Positions 25,605 through 33,211 of a stretch of 64,000 bases of DNA are shown here, one piece after another. Within the stretch, counting starts at the first letter, position 1. Each line of letters opens with the position of its first letter. A program made the position numbers and the translations under genes. The stretch is from CBDIBC01 sp965276635 (GTDB lineage Bacteria > Actinomycetota > Acidimicrobiia > Acidimicrobiales > Palsa-688), in assembly GCA_965276635.1 (NCBI GenBank), contig CBDIBC010000005.1:1736001-1800000 (forward strand), written 5' to 3'. Below the pieces are notes generated by a model that ran no database searches, had not been told where the DNA came from, and saw only the letters and a list, made by a program, of their open reading frames with translations.

Positions 25605-27450
25605 ATGAATCAACACCACGCGCCTGCACCTTTCGAACCCCAGGAGCGGAGTACTGGCCTGAACCTAGGCAGATGGATGGGTTCCGCCAGCCCCAAAACG
25701 TGGCTCGGGCCGGCTGCCTACATACTCACCTGTTTGGTCGGCTCGTGGCTCCTATATCGTCCTCTTAGTCTAGTCGATGAGGGCCATCTGCCGACTTGTG
25801 CTTGCGGCGATATAGTCAATCAAGTCTGGTTCATTGAACTTGCTCACTATTCCGTATTTCACGGGCACTTCGCTTTTCTTACCACGAAGATAGACTACCC
25901 AACGGGCATCAACATTCTAGATAACGCAAGCCTGCCATTGTTGGGAATAGTAATGGCACCAATAACGAATCTAGTAGGTCCCGTTGGATCCTATGTTGTC
26001 CTCCTGCGCCTCAGCTTTGTTCTGTCTGCGGTGTCGGCCTTCTTCGTGCTCCGTCGCCTTACTAGCTCCGGTCCTGCTGCTGCTGCGGGCGGGATTCTCT
26101 ATGGATTTTTCTCCATACATGACGCATCAGGCGGCGAGCCACATGTTTTTGACCTTTGTTCCGTTGCCGCCTATAATACTGTATCTAGTTTATAGATGCT
26201 TTATCGGTACGTCTAACAAGAGTACTTTTAGGACTGGACTCATAATAGGTTGTCTCTTAGCGGTTCAGTACTTTATCTGTAGTGAAATCGCCCTAACCAC
26301 TCTCTTCGTCGCTCTTGCGACTCTTGTTGCGTTAAGCGTGAGAGCGCTTAGGCAAGAGGCGGCCCGCCGTCGAGTCGGGATCGGACTTCGTCTAGCTGGC
26401 GGAGCAGCCCTAGTTGGCGTCCCACTGTTGGCGTACCCTGCATGGTACGCCATTGCCGGGCCACAACATGTCGGTGGGCCTACCCAGTCGGTGACCGCGC
26501 CCGGTATTGATGTATTATCTACTTTGTTGCCTGTTAATAGGCAGCTATTAGCTGGCGTGTGGCCGGGATGGCAAACAGCGCCCGTCTCTCTATTGGGCAA
26601 CACCGCTTTCCTCGGTATCCTGCTTATTGCCGTAGTGGGATACACGATTGCTTGCCACTGGGATTTGATGATCGTCCGTTGCGCTGCCGTTGCAGGCGCA
26701 GCGGCTTGGATTCTTGCGCTTGGTCCGCGACTGGTAATTCACAATCACGTAACTTCAATTCCACTACCGTTTGCAGTTGTGACGCATATACCAATTCTGC
26801 AGGATATTGTACCCAGTCGTTTGACTTTATATGTTGACATGATGGCCGCAGTGCTGCTGGCTGTTGGTGTAAGCGGAGTTTGTCACAAGAAGGCGGTGTG
26901 GTCTAATTGCTGGGGACTGGTCGTGGCCGCATGTGGCCTAGCTCTCGTCATGCCAACGATGGGTTATTCAGTGGTTAGCCTCGGTGAGGCCACGTATTTT
27001 GCTAGATCCAATTTAGGTCAGAACATTCCGCAGAGTGGAGTTGTGCTTACTTATCCGTACCCCGTATTTCCCGAAGATCAGGGAATGCTATGGCAAGCTG
27101 TCGGCGGCATGAAGTTCTCCCTTCTCGGAGGCTACGTCGTACGGCCGCTAGGTCGCCACGGACAGACTAAGGCCCCTCCTTTGCTGGCCCCGACTGCCGT
27201 GCCCGAGCTGCTCCTAGATGCCTGGCCCGAGATGCAGGTTCAAGGAAGTAGCCGTCCCCATTTTAGCAATGCGCGTTCTCAGCTTCCAGCCTTTGTACGT
27301 CATTACCACATTTCAGCGATTGTTGTTCAGATGGCCGGCCATGATCCGCTACAGGTTGTGAGCCTAGTTGAAAGTGTTTATGGGAGGCCTGTCGAGGAGG
27401 GGAACTTCGATATATGGGCGACGTATCCCCCAAGAGAGACAACACCATGA
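25605..27450 (+). pseudogene. GT-C-like polytopic membrane protein, split by one-base frameshift
   Basis: Two overlapping frames make one ~610-residue membrane protein. Frame 1 (from ATG 25605, MNQHHAPAPFEP) covers helix 1, the lumenal loop ACGDIVNQVWFIELAHYS, and helices up to GGILYGFF. The family-typical continuation GFSPYMTHQAASHMF lies in the next frame, which then runs open through about nine more helices to NFDIWATYPP. The switch falls at a run of five T (26106-26110); removing one T restores the reading frame. Similar proteins are predicted membrane glycosyltransferases. Either a real frameshift, slippage in the T run, or a sequence error. Low GC marks it as transferred cargo. Confidence 0.7.
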
Positions 27451-27905
27451 CGTCAGAAACTATTGTGGTGCAGGACACCGTCGGAACGCTCACCCCCAGA
27501 TCGGCCGCCACCTGGTTACTCGACACTCCTCCGGGCACGCCCAAACGATACGAGACCGAGACGCCAACGCCTGGGCCGACTTCGCCCGACGAGACAGCCG
27601 GACCAGCTCGATGAAGCCATGTTCGGGCCGTGCAGGGCGAAGGCTCGAGCTCCAGCCAGTGCGGGTGGATGAGGGCGTGTCGCAGGCCTGCCATGCGCGT
27701 CGTGAAGTTCCCCCGGATGGGCGCAGTGTTTTCGGATCAAATCCAATCCCACAGAGCCTCGTCGCCCGCGTTCTCAGCCGACTTCCATCCCCCCGCCATC
27801 CCCCGAGCATCCCCCGGCTCAGGAAAATCCCCGTTGTCCCCCGATGTGCCAGAAAGCCTGTGACCTCCGCTTTTGGTATGTCCCGGTACTGCCCGGGACC
27901 CTCCG
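27451..27905. other. Gene-free stretch with no recognisable feature
   Basis: About 450 bp between the frameshifted membrane protein and the inner attachment site. Short open frames exist on both strands (for example MTSETIVVQDTVGTLTPRSA at 27447), but none shows a ribosome-binding site plus recognisable similarity. It may be scrambled debris. Confidence 0.4.
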
Positions 27906-27929
27906 AGCCCCTTCCCAAGCTGAGAACGC
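27906..27929 (+). repeat. Inner element left attachment-like repeat
   Basis: AGCCCCTTCCCAAGCTGAGA then ACGC; the copy at 32903-32926 differs only at one base (C for T at position 16). It includes the tRNA-Gly anticodon loop TTCCCAA, a common crossover region of tRNA-directed integrases. Confidence 0.65.
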
Positions 27930-27953
27930 GGGTTCGATTCCCGTCGCTCGCTC
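27911..27953 (+). pseudogene. 3' fragment of tRNA-Gly(CCC)
   Basis: The sequence contains the anticodon loop CTTCCCAAG (anticodon CCC), a variable region, the T arm CGGG-TTCGATT-CCCG and the acceptor 3' strand GCTCGCTC. No matching D arm or 5' acceptor strand precedes it, and the left anticodon stem does not pair. It is therefore a 3' half-tRNA of the kind carried in attachment sites. Confidence 0.7.
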
Positions 27954-28010
27954 GAAGAAGTCGTGCTCAGAGCATGTTTCTCGTCCGGTACCCCTGGCGG
28001 GTATCGATCG

Positions 28011-28032
28011 GCGTGCCACAAGCGTGCCACAA
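28011..28032 (+). repeat. Inner element arm-type repeats, left end
   Basis: Two perfect 11-bp direct repeats GCGTGCCACAA (28011-28021 and 28022-28032). A related pair stands at 32780-32801 near the other end. The remaining 28033-28399 interval before the DUF262 gene shows no supported gene. Confidence 0.6.
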
Positions 28033-28399
28033 TGCTGGAGCTTTCAGGGTCGCGTAGTCCGGATGAGGTCCCCGGTCGCCGTGGGAGCCCAGTTGCTCGT
28101 GGTCTCGGCGGTGGGGGCTGTAGCCCCCGAGGGGACAGAACGCCGGTTCCGCGCTCGCTCGTCGAGCCCGTCGGGGAGCCGACGCTGCGATTCTGCGCCA
28201 GCGCAAGGGAGCAGCGAAGTCGCTCTCGGCGTCGTTATGGTGCCGACAGATGGCACCGTTCGATCTCGGGCAGCTCGAGTCACCAAAGGGGACCAGGCAC
28301 CAACCTGCAGCGCGAGTGCGTCTCCAATGCCCATCGCCGTCGCCTGAGCTACCAGTCCCGGGCTAGCGTCGGCTTCAGTCTACGCCTCTGGAGAGTGAC

Positions 28400-29620
28400 T
28401 TGAGCACTGCGCCGCGGATCTTGAAAGGCGAGGAGATCGATTGGTCGGCAACGACCGCACTTCCCTCCGGTGGCTCGTCCGACACCGCTATCGATCAGAA
28501 GTACATCGCCGGTGAGGTGCGCATCGTCACTGAACAGGCAAGGTACCCGCTTAGCAGCGTCCCACAGCTTATAGCAAGCGGCAATTACAATCTCAACCCG
28601 GAGTTCCAGCGCCGGCACCGGTGGTCACACGAGAGACAGTCGCGCCTGATTGAGTCCTTCATTATGAATGTCCCCGTTCCGCCGATCTTTCTCTACGAGG
28701 ACGAGTACTCGCATTACGAGGTAATGGATGGCCTTCAGCGCCTTACTGCCATAACTGATTTCTACGGAGATAAGCTTCAGCTAACGGACCTCGAAGAGTG
28801 GCCGGAGCTTAGTGGTCGCACGTACTCAACTCTGCCGGAGCAGATAAGGCGAGGCATCGACCGACGCTACCTGTCTTCGATCATCCTTTTGTACGAAACG
28901 GCTCGCGATGATGCGGAGGCGGAGCGCCTTAAGCAACTCGTGTTCGAACGTATCAACAGTGGCGGTGAAGACCTCGCCAAGCAAGAGACCCGTAATGCGC
29001 TCTACCCGGGCGCCATGAACTCCCTCTGCATTCGCCTGGCTCGCGACCGCAACTTCTGTCTTATGTGGCGGATACCCGTCGCCACAGCTGACGAGCGCAT
29101 TGGCGATCCCGCATGGCAGCCTCCCACAGATCTCATGACCAATCCTCTGTACCAGCGAATGGAGGACGCCGAACTCGTGCTACGATTCTTCGCTCACCGC
29201 CAACGCAAAAAGCTATGGCGAAGCGGCACGCGGTTAGACGAATACCTCACAAGATACTTGAAATCCGCAAATCGATTCCCAGCTGAGGTATTGGACGAGC
29301 TCGCACGGGTCTTCACCGACACCACTGCTTTAGTGCATGATGTCCTCGGTGAGAGAGCCTTTTGGCTATACCGCGATCGTGCAGCAAACAAGGTCTGGGT
29401 CGAGCGACCCGTCCTGGTCGCCTACGACTCCGTCATGCACGCCTTCGGCGCTCTGTCGCATCGCTCAGCGGAGATCAGAGCGGCGACCGTCGCCATTCGG
29501 GGCCGTCTCGAATTCTTCTACGTCGAGAACTACGAGCTATTTGATGGCCGCAAGACGAACGCGTCTGACATCGCAGCGCGCGATGAAGCGTTTGTAGCCT
29601 TTCTCGCTTCTCAGATCTAG
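28400..29620 (+). CDS. DUF262 (GmrSD/ParB-like) domain protein, candidate defence nuclease
   Basis: A 406-residue protein. Residues ~40-130 carry the DUF262 signature: YPLSSVPQLIASGNYNLNPE, FQRRHRWSHERQSRLIESF, VPPIFLYEDE and YEVMDGLQRLTAI. The DGQQR-like motif appears as DGLQR; this ParB/Srx-like fold is found in GmrSD-type modification-dependent enzymes and other defence proteins. The C-terminal 270 residues are helical, with no DUF1524 HNH motif recognised, so this is not a full GmrSD. The start is TTG at 28400 (MSTAPRILKGEE) after GGAGAG. It lies 9 bp before the HEPN gene, so the two are an operon. An antiviral role is inferred from family and context. Confidence 0.82.
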   Translation: MSTAPRILKGEEIDWSATTALPSGGSSDTAIDQKYIAGEVRIVTEQARYPLSSVPQLIASGNYNLNPEFQRRHRWSHERQSRLIESFIMNVPVPPIFLYEDEYSHYEVMDGLQRLTAITDFYGDKLQLTDLEEWPELSGRTYSTLPEQIRRGIDRRYLSSIILLYETARDDAEAERLKQLVFERINSGGEDLAKQETRNALYPGAMNSLCIRLARDRNFCLMWRIPVATADERIGDPAWQPPTDLMTNPLYQRMEDAELVLRFFAHRQRKKLWRSGTRLDEYLTRYLKSANRFPAEVLDELARVFTDTTALVHDVLGERAFWLYRDRAANKVWVERPVLVAYDSVMHAFGALSHRSAEIRAATVAIRGRLEFFYVENYELFDGRKTNASDIAARDEAFVAFLASQI

Positions 29621-29629
29621 CCGCTCGCT

Positions 29630-30706
29630 GTGGATCCTTCACGACGCCGGTTCTTCGACGAGCTGGGTAGCCTCAGAACTCTTCTTGACATGATCGCTAC
29701 CGTTGAAGAGGCCTCATCCTTGGATTTGGGAGGCGATCCTGCTGGAGTCCTCGAGATACTCCTCGGGCGACTGAGACCCTTCGCCCAGCCCGCCCGCCTC
29801 CACAGGGCGGAGTACGCGATAGCTATCGCGTTTGGCTACGCGGCGTTCGAAAGGTTCATTCGCGACCTTTTGGAGAGCGTGGCGCATGCACTCTCCGAGC
29901 CGGTTGCTGCCTACTTGGACCTATCCGAGGACTTCCGCAAGCATCATCTCGCGCTATCCCTGCGTGCGGCCACCGTAGCCGTCGAGCGAAACAACACAAC
30001 GCCTCCCACTGGCCTGCTTACCACTCTCTTGGGCTGTCTTCATGGCAACGTCCCGTTCTCCGTCAATAAGGAAGTGTTTTCCGAGCACTCGTCCAACTTT
30101 CGTTCCGACGTAATTAGGAGTTCGTTCCGGCGCCTTGGCATCCGCTTCCCCGAAGCCGTCCGAAGCACCGAACTCGACGCGCTCGTCGAGAGTGAGTTCG
30201 CTGGTCTTTACGCAAGACCTTCTTCCGTAGTGGACGACCTGGCTGACCGCCGAAATGTAGTGGCTCACGGTGGCGAGGTTGACCTCTTGGATCGCAGAAC
30301 GCTTCGGTCGCTGCTTACCTTCCTCGAGATGTACGCGAACGCGCTATGTGCCTTACTCTTCGAAGGGGTCCTCGAACAGCTCGCACCCAAGATTAGTATG
30401 ACTATTGGGGAGATCGATCACAGTTGGCAGACGGTAGACGGAGTTCGCTCAATTGGCAGGCTAAGGCCAGTTGGTGGGACAGTCCGTGTAGATGATGTGG
30501 TTGTGCTCATGGGAGGAGCCTCGCGCCTGTCCGCTGTGCGCTCTATCGAGTTCGAGCACGAGGCCTTGCTGGAATGCGGCCCCTCTGAGGCGACATTTGG
30601 AGTTGATTTCGCCGTCCCAGTGAATAAGGGTGACCGAGTTCTAATCTTCCCGAACCGGGTGATAGAGGCGCTGTCGGCCTACGTTGCACCGGGCTATCTG
30701 TCCTGA
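29630..30706 (+). CDS. HEPN-domain protein (MAE_28990-like), candidate RNase effector
   Basis: A 358-residue protein starting at GTG (MDPSRRRFFDELGSLRTLLD). The N-terminal two thirds are alpha-helical (EYAIAIAFGYAAFERFIRDL) with the HEPN catalytic motif R-x4-H in DLADRRNVVAHGGEVDLLD at about residues 203-220. This resembles HEPN nucleases usually encoded next to DUF262 proteins. The last ~110 residues are beta-rich (VDDVVVLMGGASRLSAVRSI) and unassigned. HEPN domains of this sort often cleave RNA and act as toxins or abortive-infection effectors; activity here is inferred. A strong hairpin follows at 30773. Confidence 0.78.
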   Translation: MDPSRRRFFDELGSLRTLLDMIATVEEASSLDLGGDPAGVLEILLGRLRPFAQPARLHRAEYAIAIAFGYAAFERFIRDLLESVAHALSEPVAAYLDLSEDFRKHHLALSLRAATVAVERNNTTPPTGLLTTLLGCLHGNVPFSVNKEVFSEHSSNFRSDVIRSSFRRLGIRFPEAVRSTELDALVESEFAGLYARPSSVVDDLADRRNVVAHGGEVDLLDRRTLRSLLTFLEMYANALCALLFEGVLEQLAPKISMTIGEIDHSWQTVDGVRSIGRLRPVGGTVRVDDVVVLMGGASRLSAVRSIEFEHEALLECGPSEATFGVDFAVPVNKGDRVLIFPNRVIEALSAYVAPGYLS

Positions 30707-30772
30707 CCAAGAGTCACTCGGGCGTACCGAGTCGGATTGGTTCTGAGGCCTAGCCTAATCTAATCGGCACGT

Positions 30773-30798
30773 CAAGAGTCGGACGAGTCCGACTCTTG
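30773..30798 (+). terminator. Hairpin after the DUF262-HEPN operon
   Basis: CAAGAGTCGGA-CGAG-TCCGACTCTTG is a perfect 11-bp stem with a 4-nt loop, 67 bp after the HEPN stop. No T-run follows, as is common for high-GC actinobacterial terminators. It could serve both this operon and the convergent TIR gene. The rest of 30707-30950 shows no gene. Confidence 0.6.
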
Positions 30799-30950
30799 TC
30801 GAACTAGTACGCAGCGCTGAGCTACAGCGAATTTTGATAGGCCCGACGAGGACGCCGGAGTCGCGGCTCATTCTGAGGGCGAGTCCCGATCCACGACACA
30901 GGACGAGGTCAGCGACTTCGGACAGGGGGTTTGCCGATGTCGTGGCTAGT

Positions 30951-31782
30951 TCACGTCGGCGACATCCCGCTGCTTTGTGACGCCAAGTAGAGCAAACCAC
31001 CGATCAGGAGAAGAGCTCCTACTCCAACGAGAACCTGGTTCGGCGTCACTTGGAACTGGAGCTTCATTTCAAGGCTCACTTCGAAGAGGGCTGGCTGCGT
31101 CGGCATCATGACGGCGTCGGATGGGACCTGGACTCCGCGGTGTTGGCCGAGCCGGAGAAGGCCAGCCGTGATGGCCGCGGTCGATTCGGCTAGGTTGTTG
31201 CGATCGATGCGAACCTGTTCGAGGTCATTGAGCAAGCCCATGGGTTCGGCGGCCAATGCCCGGTCCACCAACGCGATGACTGGCTTGCCGCTCGCTACGG
31301 CGGCTCCCGCCTACTGCTGAACGTAGACCGAGTCGTAACCCTCCTCGGTCAGGAGGAGAATGTAGGCATCGGAGTCACGTAAGCGTTCGAGAACTTTGTC
31401 GTTCGAATTGGCCCCGGGCTGATGGTCGGCCACCCAGGGCCGGTGCCCAGCGGCTTCAACATGCGCTTGAATCCACCGGACGACGGCCTGGTCCCTGCTG
31501 GAGTGGCTGATAAACACGGTGGCCTGGGGACCTGCGGCAGAGGCAAGGCCGACGGGTCGACGATCATCGCTGAGGTCTACCACGAGGGTGTTACCAACAA
31601 TTGGGGCCAGATGTCGCCAGGGGACGCACAACCTGCCGAGCAGAACGGCAGCGCCATAATCGGCCCCGGCAGGGGTAGCGGGGAACGCAGAACGGCACGT
31701 ATGGGGCGACCGTAGTGCCGATGCGCTCAAGGATGGCGCGGAGGTTGTCGGCGCCGTCGAACTCGATTGGCAGTGCTGCCAC
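30951..31782 (-). pseudogene. TIR-domain transmembrane protein, inactivated by frameshift and amber codon
   Basis: Reading leftward: VAALPIEFDGADNLRAILER (possible GTG start at 31782), a one-base frame change near 31695, then GADYGAAVLLGRLCVPWRHL. The TIR domain begins ATVFISHSSRDQAVVRWIQA and continues to SDAYILLLTEEGYDSVYVQQ. An in-frame TAG (31311-31313) follows, after which the same frame continues AGAAVASGKPVIALVDRALA to a C-terminal helix (NQVLVGVGALLLIGGLLYLA). In TIR NADases the residue after the W/Y-V-x-x pattern is the catalytic glutamate; the TAG replaces it (GAG to TAG is one change). Family knowledge: TIR proteins deplete NAD in antiphage defence. Here it is probably inactive unless read through. 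Confidence 0.75.
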
Positions 31783-31891
31783 GGCTCGCCCGACCGACGC
31801 CGCGTGTCCTTGCCGACCTGCGGGGTCCGTGCACGGATCCCGGTTCGATGCCCGCTCCCAAAGAGGTATGTTGTTGAGCACATAGAGGTGG

Positions 31892-31897
31892 TAGGGT
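31892..31897 (+). promoter_or_regulatory. Candidate -10 box for higBA (leaderless-type spacing)
   Basis: TAGGGT (TANNNT) ends 6 bp before the GTG at 31904, the arrangement of leaderless actinobacterial transcripts. TTGTTG at 31871-31876 is a weak -35 candidate with 15-bp spacing. Confidence 0.4.
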
Positions 31898-31903
31898 TGG
31901 TTC

Positions 31904-32305
31904 GTGGAGGTCGTCTACCACCCCTACTTCCTCGAGTGGTTCGAGGAGTTGGTGGACGTTGACTTCGAGGTCGCTGGTGAGATCCAAGCTCTCATCGACG
32001 CCGTTGCCTTGCACGGCCGTGACCTTGGTGACCCGGAGTCGCACCCGGTCGTCACGTCACGGTTGGGACTGAGAGCGCTTCGCCGGACACCGCCGACGAG
32101 CGTGACGCCCTATGCGCAGGGTCCGCCGGTGATCAGGGTCCTCTACGGGTTCGTAGCTCCGGTCCAAAGGGAAGTGCGGCCGGTGTTGCTGCTCGGAGGC
32201 GACAAGACAGCGCTCGGTAACCGTTGGTACCCGACCAACCTCGCCGAAGCTGAGCGGCGGCTCACGGTCTTCGCCGCACGGCAGGGCTGGAGGATCATCA
32301 GATGA
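31904..32305 (+). CDS. higB: HigB/RelE-superfamily toxin (Gp49-like)
   Basis: A 133-residue protein: VYHPYFLEWFEELVDVDFEV at the N-terminus and PVIRVLYGFVAPVQREVRPV, LLLGGDKTALGNRWYPTN, AEAERRLTVF towards the end, as in the phage-derived Gp49-like/HigB family of ribosome-dependent mRNA interferases. It begins with GTG and is followed by the antitoxin with a 4-bp overlap of the open frames. Toxin-first order is typical of higBA. Intact as far as can be seen. Confidence 0.8.
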   Translation: MEVVYHPYFLEWFEELVDVDFEVAGEIQALIDAVALHGRDLGDPESHPVVTSRLGLRALRRTPPTSVTPYAQGPPVIRVLYGFVAPVQREVRPVLLLGGDKTALGNRWYPTNLAEAERRLTVFAARQGWRIIR

Positions 32306-32343
32306 CCAAGCCAGGACTGATGGATACAGGAGGAGATAGGAAG

Positions 32344-32778
32344 ATGACCGACGCTCAGCGGCACCTACCGGTCGATGATCGCCAGACCGACTCGCAGGTC
32401 GGCGAGGGCGCAGACTTCGAGGACGTCGCCGCATCCGCAGCTGCGCTGCGGGATCGGATCCTCGCCGACCCAGCGGGCAGGACCGCCTACTCACGTGCGC
32501 GCGAAGAGATCGAGCGTCACCAGGCGAGCCTGGCGAAGGTCCGCAAGTTGCGGGCTCTTGCTCAGGCGACGGTCGCTGAGGCGATGGGCATGGACCAAAG
32601 CGAGATCTCCCGCCTCGAGCGACGCACCGATCTGTTGCTCTCCACGCTGCGCCGCTTCGTCAACGCGACCGGCGGCGAGCTTCATCTCGTGGCCAGCTAC
32701 CCCGACGGCGACGTCGAGCTCCTGGTCGGCTCGACCCTGGCGGAGGAGGCCGGTGCCCAACCCTTGCTGGACGCCTGA
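32344..32778 (+). CDS. higA: HigA-type XRE antitoxin
   Basis: A 144-residue protein from ATG 32344 (MTDAQRHLPVDDRQTD), placed there because a strong GGAGGAG ribosome-binding site lies just upstream; an ATG at 32302 overlapping the toxin stop is an alternative. The helix-turn-helix is LRALAQATVAEAMGMDQSEI with SRLERRTDLLLSTLRRF, followed by the C-terminal HigA-like tail GGELHLVASYPDGDVELLVG. It would bind the toxin and repress the operon. Confidence 0.82.
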   Translation: MTDAQRHLPVDDRQTDSQVGEGADFEDVAASAAALRDRILADPAGRTAYSRAREEIERHQASLAKVRKLRALAQATVAEAMGMDQSEISRLERRTDLLLSTLRRFVNATGGELHLVASYPDGDVELLVGSTLAEEAGAQPLLDA

Positions 32779-32779
32779 G

Positions 32780-32801
32780 CCGTGCCACATTCGTGCCACA
32801 A
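32780..32801 (+). repeat. Inner element arm-type repeats, right end
   Basis: CCGTGCCACAT followed by TCGTGCCACAA, two 11-bp direct repeats matching GCGTGCCACAA at 28011-28032, same orientation, directly after higA. Confidence 0.6.
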
Positions 32802-32902
32802 CGGTCGGTCAAACCCGGTCGCAGCCGGGCGTGCATGGTCAACCCGAAATGGTGGTTGACCTGCCCTAACGCACGAAACACCTGGTGGGCGAAGGGTGCG
32901 AC

Positions 32903-32926
32903 AGCCCCTTCCCAAGCCGAGAACGC
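32903..32926 (+). repeat. Inner element right attachment-like repeat
   Basis: Matches 27906-27929 at 23 of 24 positions, then diverges (ACAGAGG instead of the tRNA T arm). Between 32802 and 33170 no supported gene is seen; short open frames have no similarity. Confidence 0.65.
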
Positions 32927-33042
32927 ACAGAGGGGCAGAGGGCGCCCCTCGCTGGGGCGGAGCGAGCCGCGAAAACGACGGGGCGTAAATGGACAAATCT
33001 CGCTGGTCACGAGCCCCCATCTCCGGTGTCGCCGAGCCGCCA

Positions 33043-33064
33043 GTTCTGACACGGTTCTGACACA
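33043..33064 (+). repeat. Integrase arm-type repeats, right end of outer element
   Basis: GTTCTGACACG and GTTCTGACACA, 107 bp inside the right core and matching the left pair at 6266-6287, including the following AAGA. Confidence 0.7.
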
Positions 33065-33170
33065 AGACGCTGAAAAAGGCCATCAACTGGTGAAAGCAGC
33101 TGGAAGACAAAACTGCAGGTCAGACGGGGTGTTGGGGTATCGTCGCAGCTCCCGAAATAGGCGTCAATCG

Positions 33171-33197
33171 TTCATGCTCTACTACGACATTTAGCCG
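33171..33197. repeat. Attachment site attR core (27-bp direct repeat)
   Basis: Identical to 6207-6233 for 27 bp; the original chromosomal DNA downstream of glnA resumes at 33198, 14 bp before the stop of convergent corA. Confidence 0.93.
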
Positions 33198-33211
33198 GCC
33201 GGCCTTTGCCC

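Larger units (their letters stand above)
27906..32926. mobile_element. Nested integrase-less element carrying defence/toxin genes
   Basis: Bounded by a 24-bp direct repeat with one mismatch (27906-27929 and 32903-32926), spacing 4997 bp. Inside each end lies a pair of GCGTGCCACAA-like 11-bp repeats (28011-28032, 32780-32801), distinct from the outer element's arm repeats. The left core continues into the 3' part of a tRNA-Gly gene. No integrase is present, so it resembles a cis-mobilizable element or a decayed island inside the larger element. Contents: DUF262-HEPN pair, broken TIR gene, HigBA. Confidence 0.65.
6207..33197. mobile_element. Integrative mobilizable element inserted in the 3' end of glnA
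   Basis: Boundaries are a perfect 27-bp direct repeat (6207-6233 and 33171-33197), containing the last codons and stop of glnA; excision would remove 26,964 bp. The left end has integrase, excisionase, coupling protein and MobF relaxase genes. No VirB/Tra channel genes are seen, so transfer probably needs a helper. The interior contains IS66, IS110 and IS481-like debris, lower-GC cargo and a nested 5-kb defence segment. Excision would place glnA directly upstream of convergent corA. Confidence 0.9.

Noticed and set aside
26100..26115. Programmed ribosomal frameshift in the membrane protein
   Set aside because: The T5 run alone, without a visible stimulatory structure or family precedent, is not enough; kept as a possible indel.
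31311..31313. TAG read as pyrrolysine
   Set aside because: No pyl genes or tRNA-Pyl are visible, and the same gene also has a frameshift, so decay is simpler.
6207..33197. Prophage interpretation of the integrated element
   Set aside because: No capsid, terminase, portal or lysis genes; relaxase and coupling protein indicate conjugative mobilisation.
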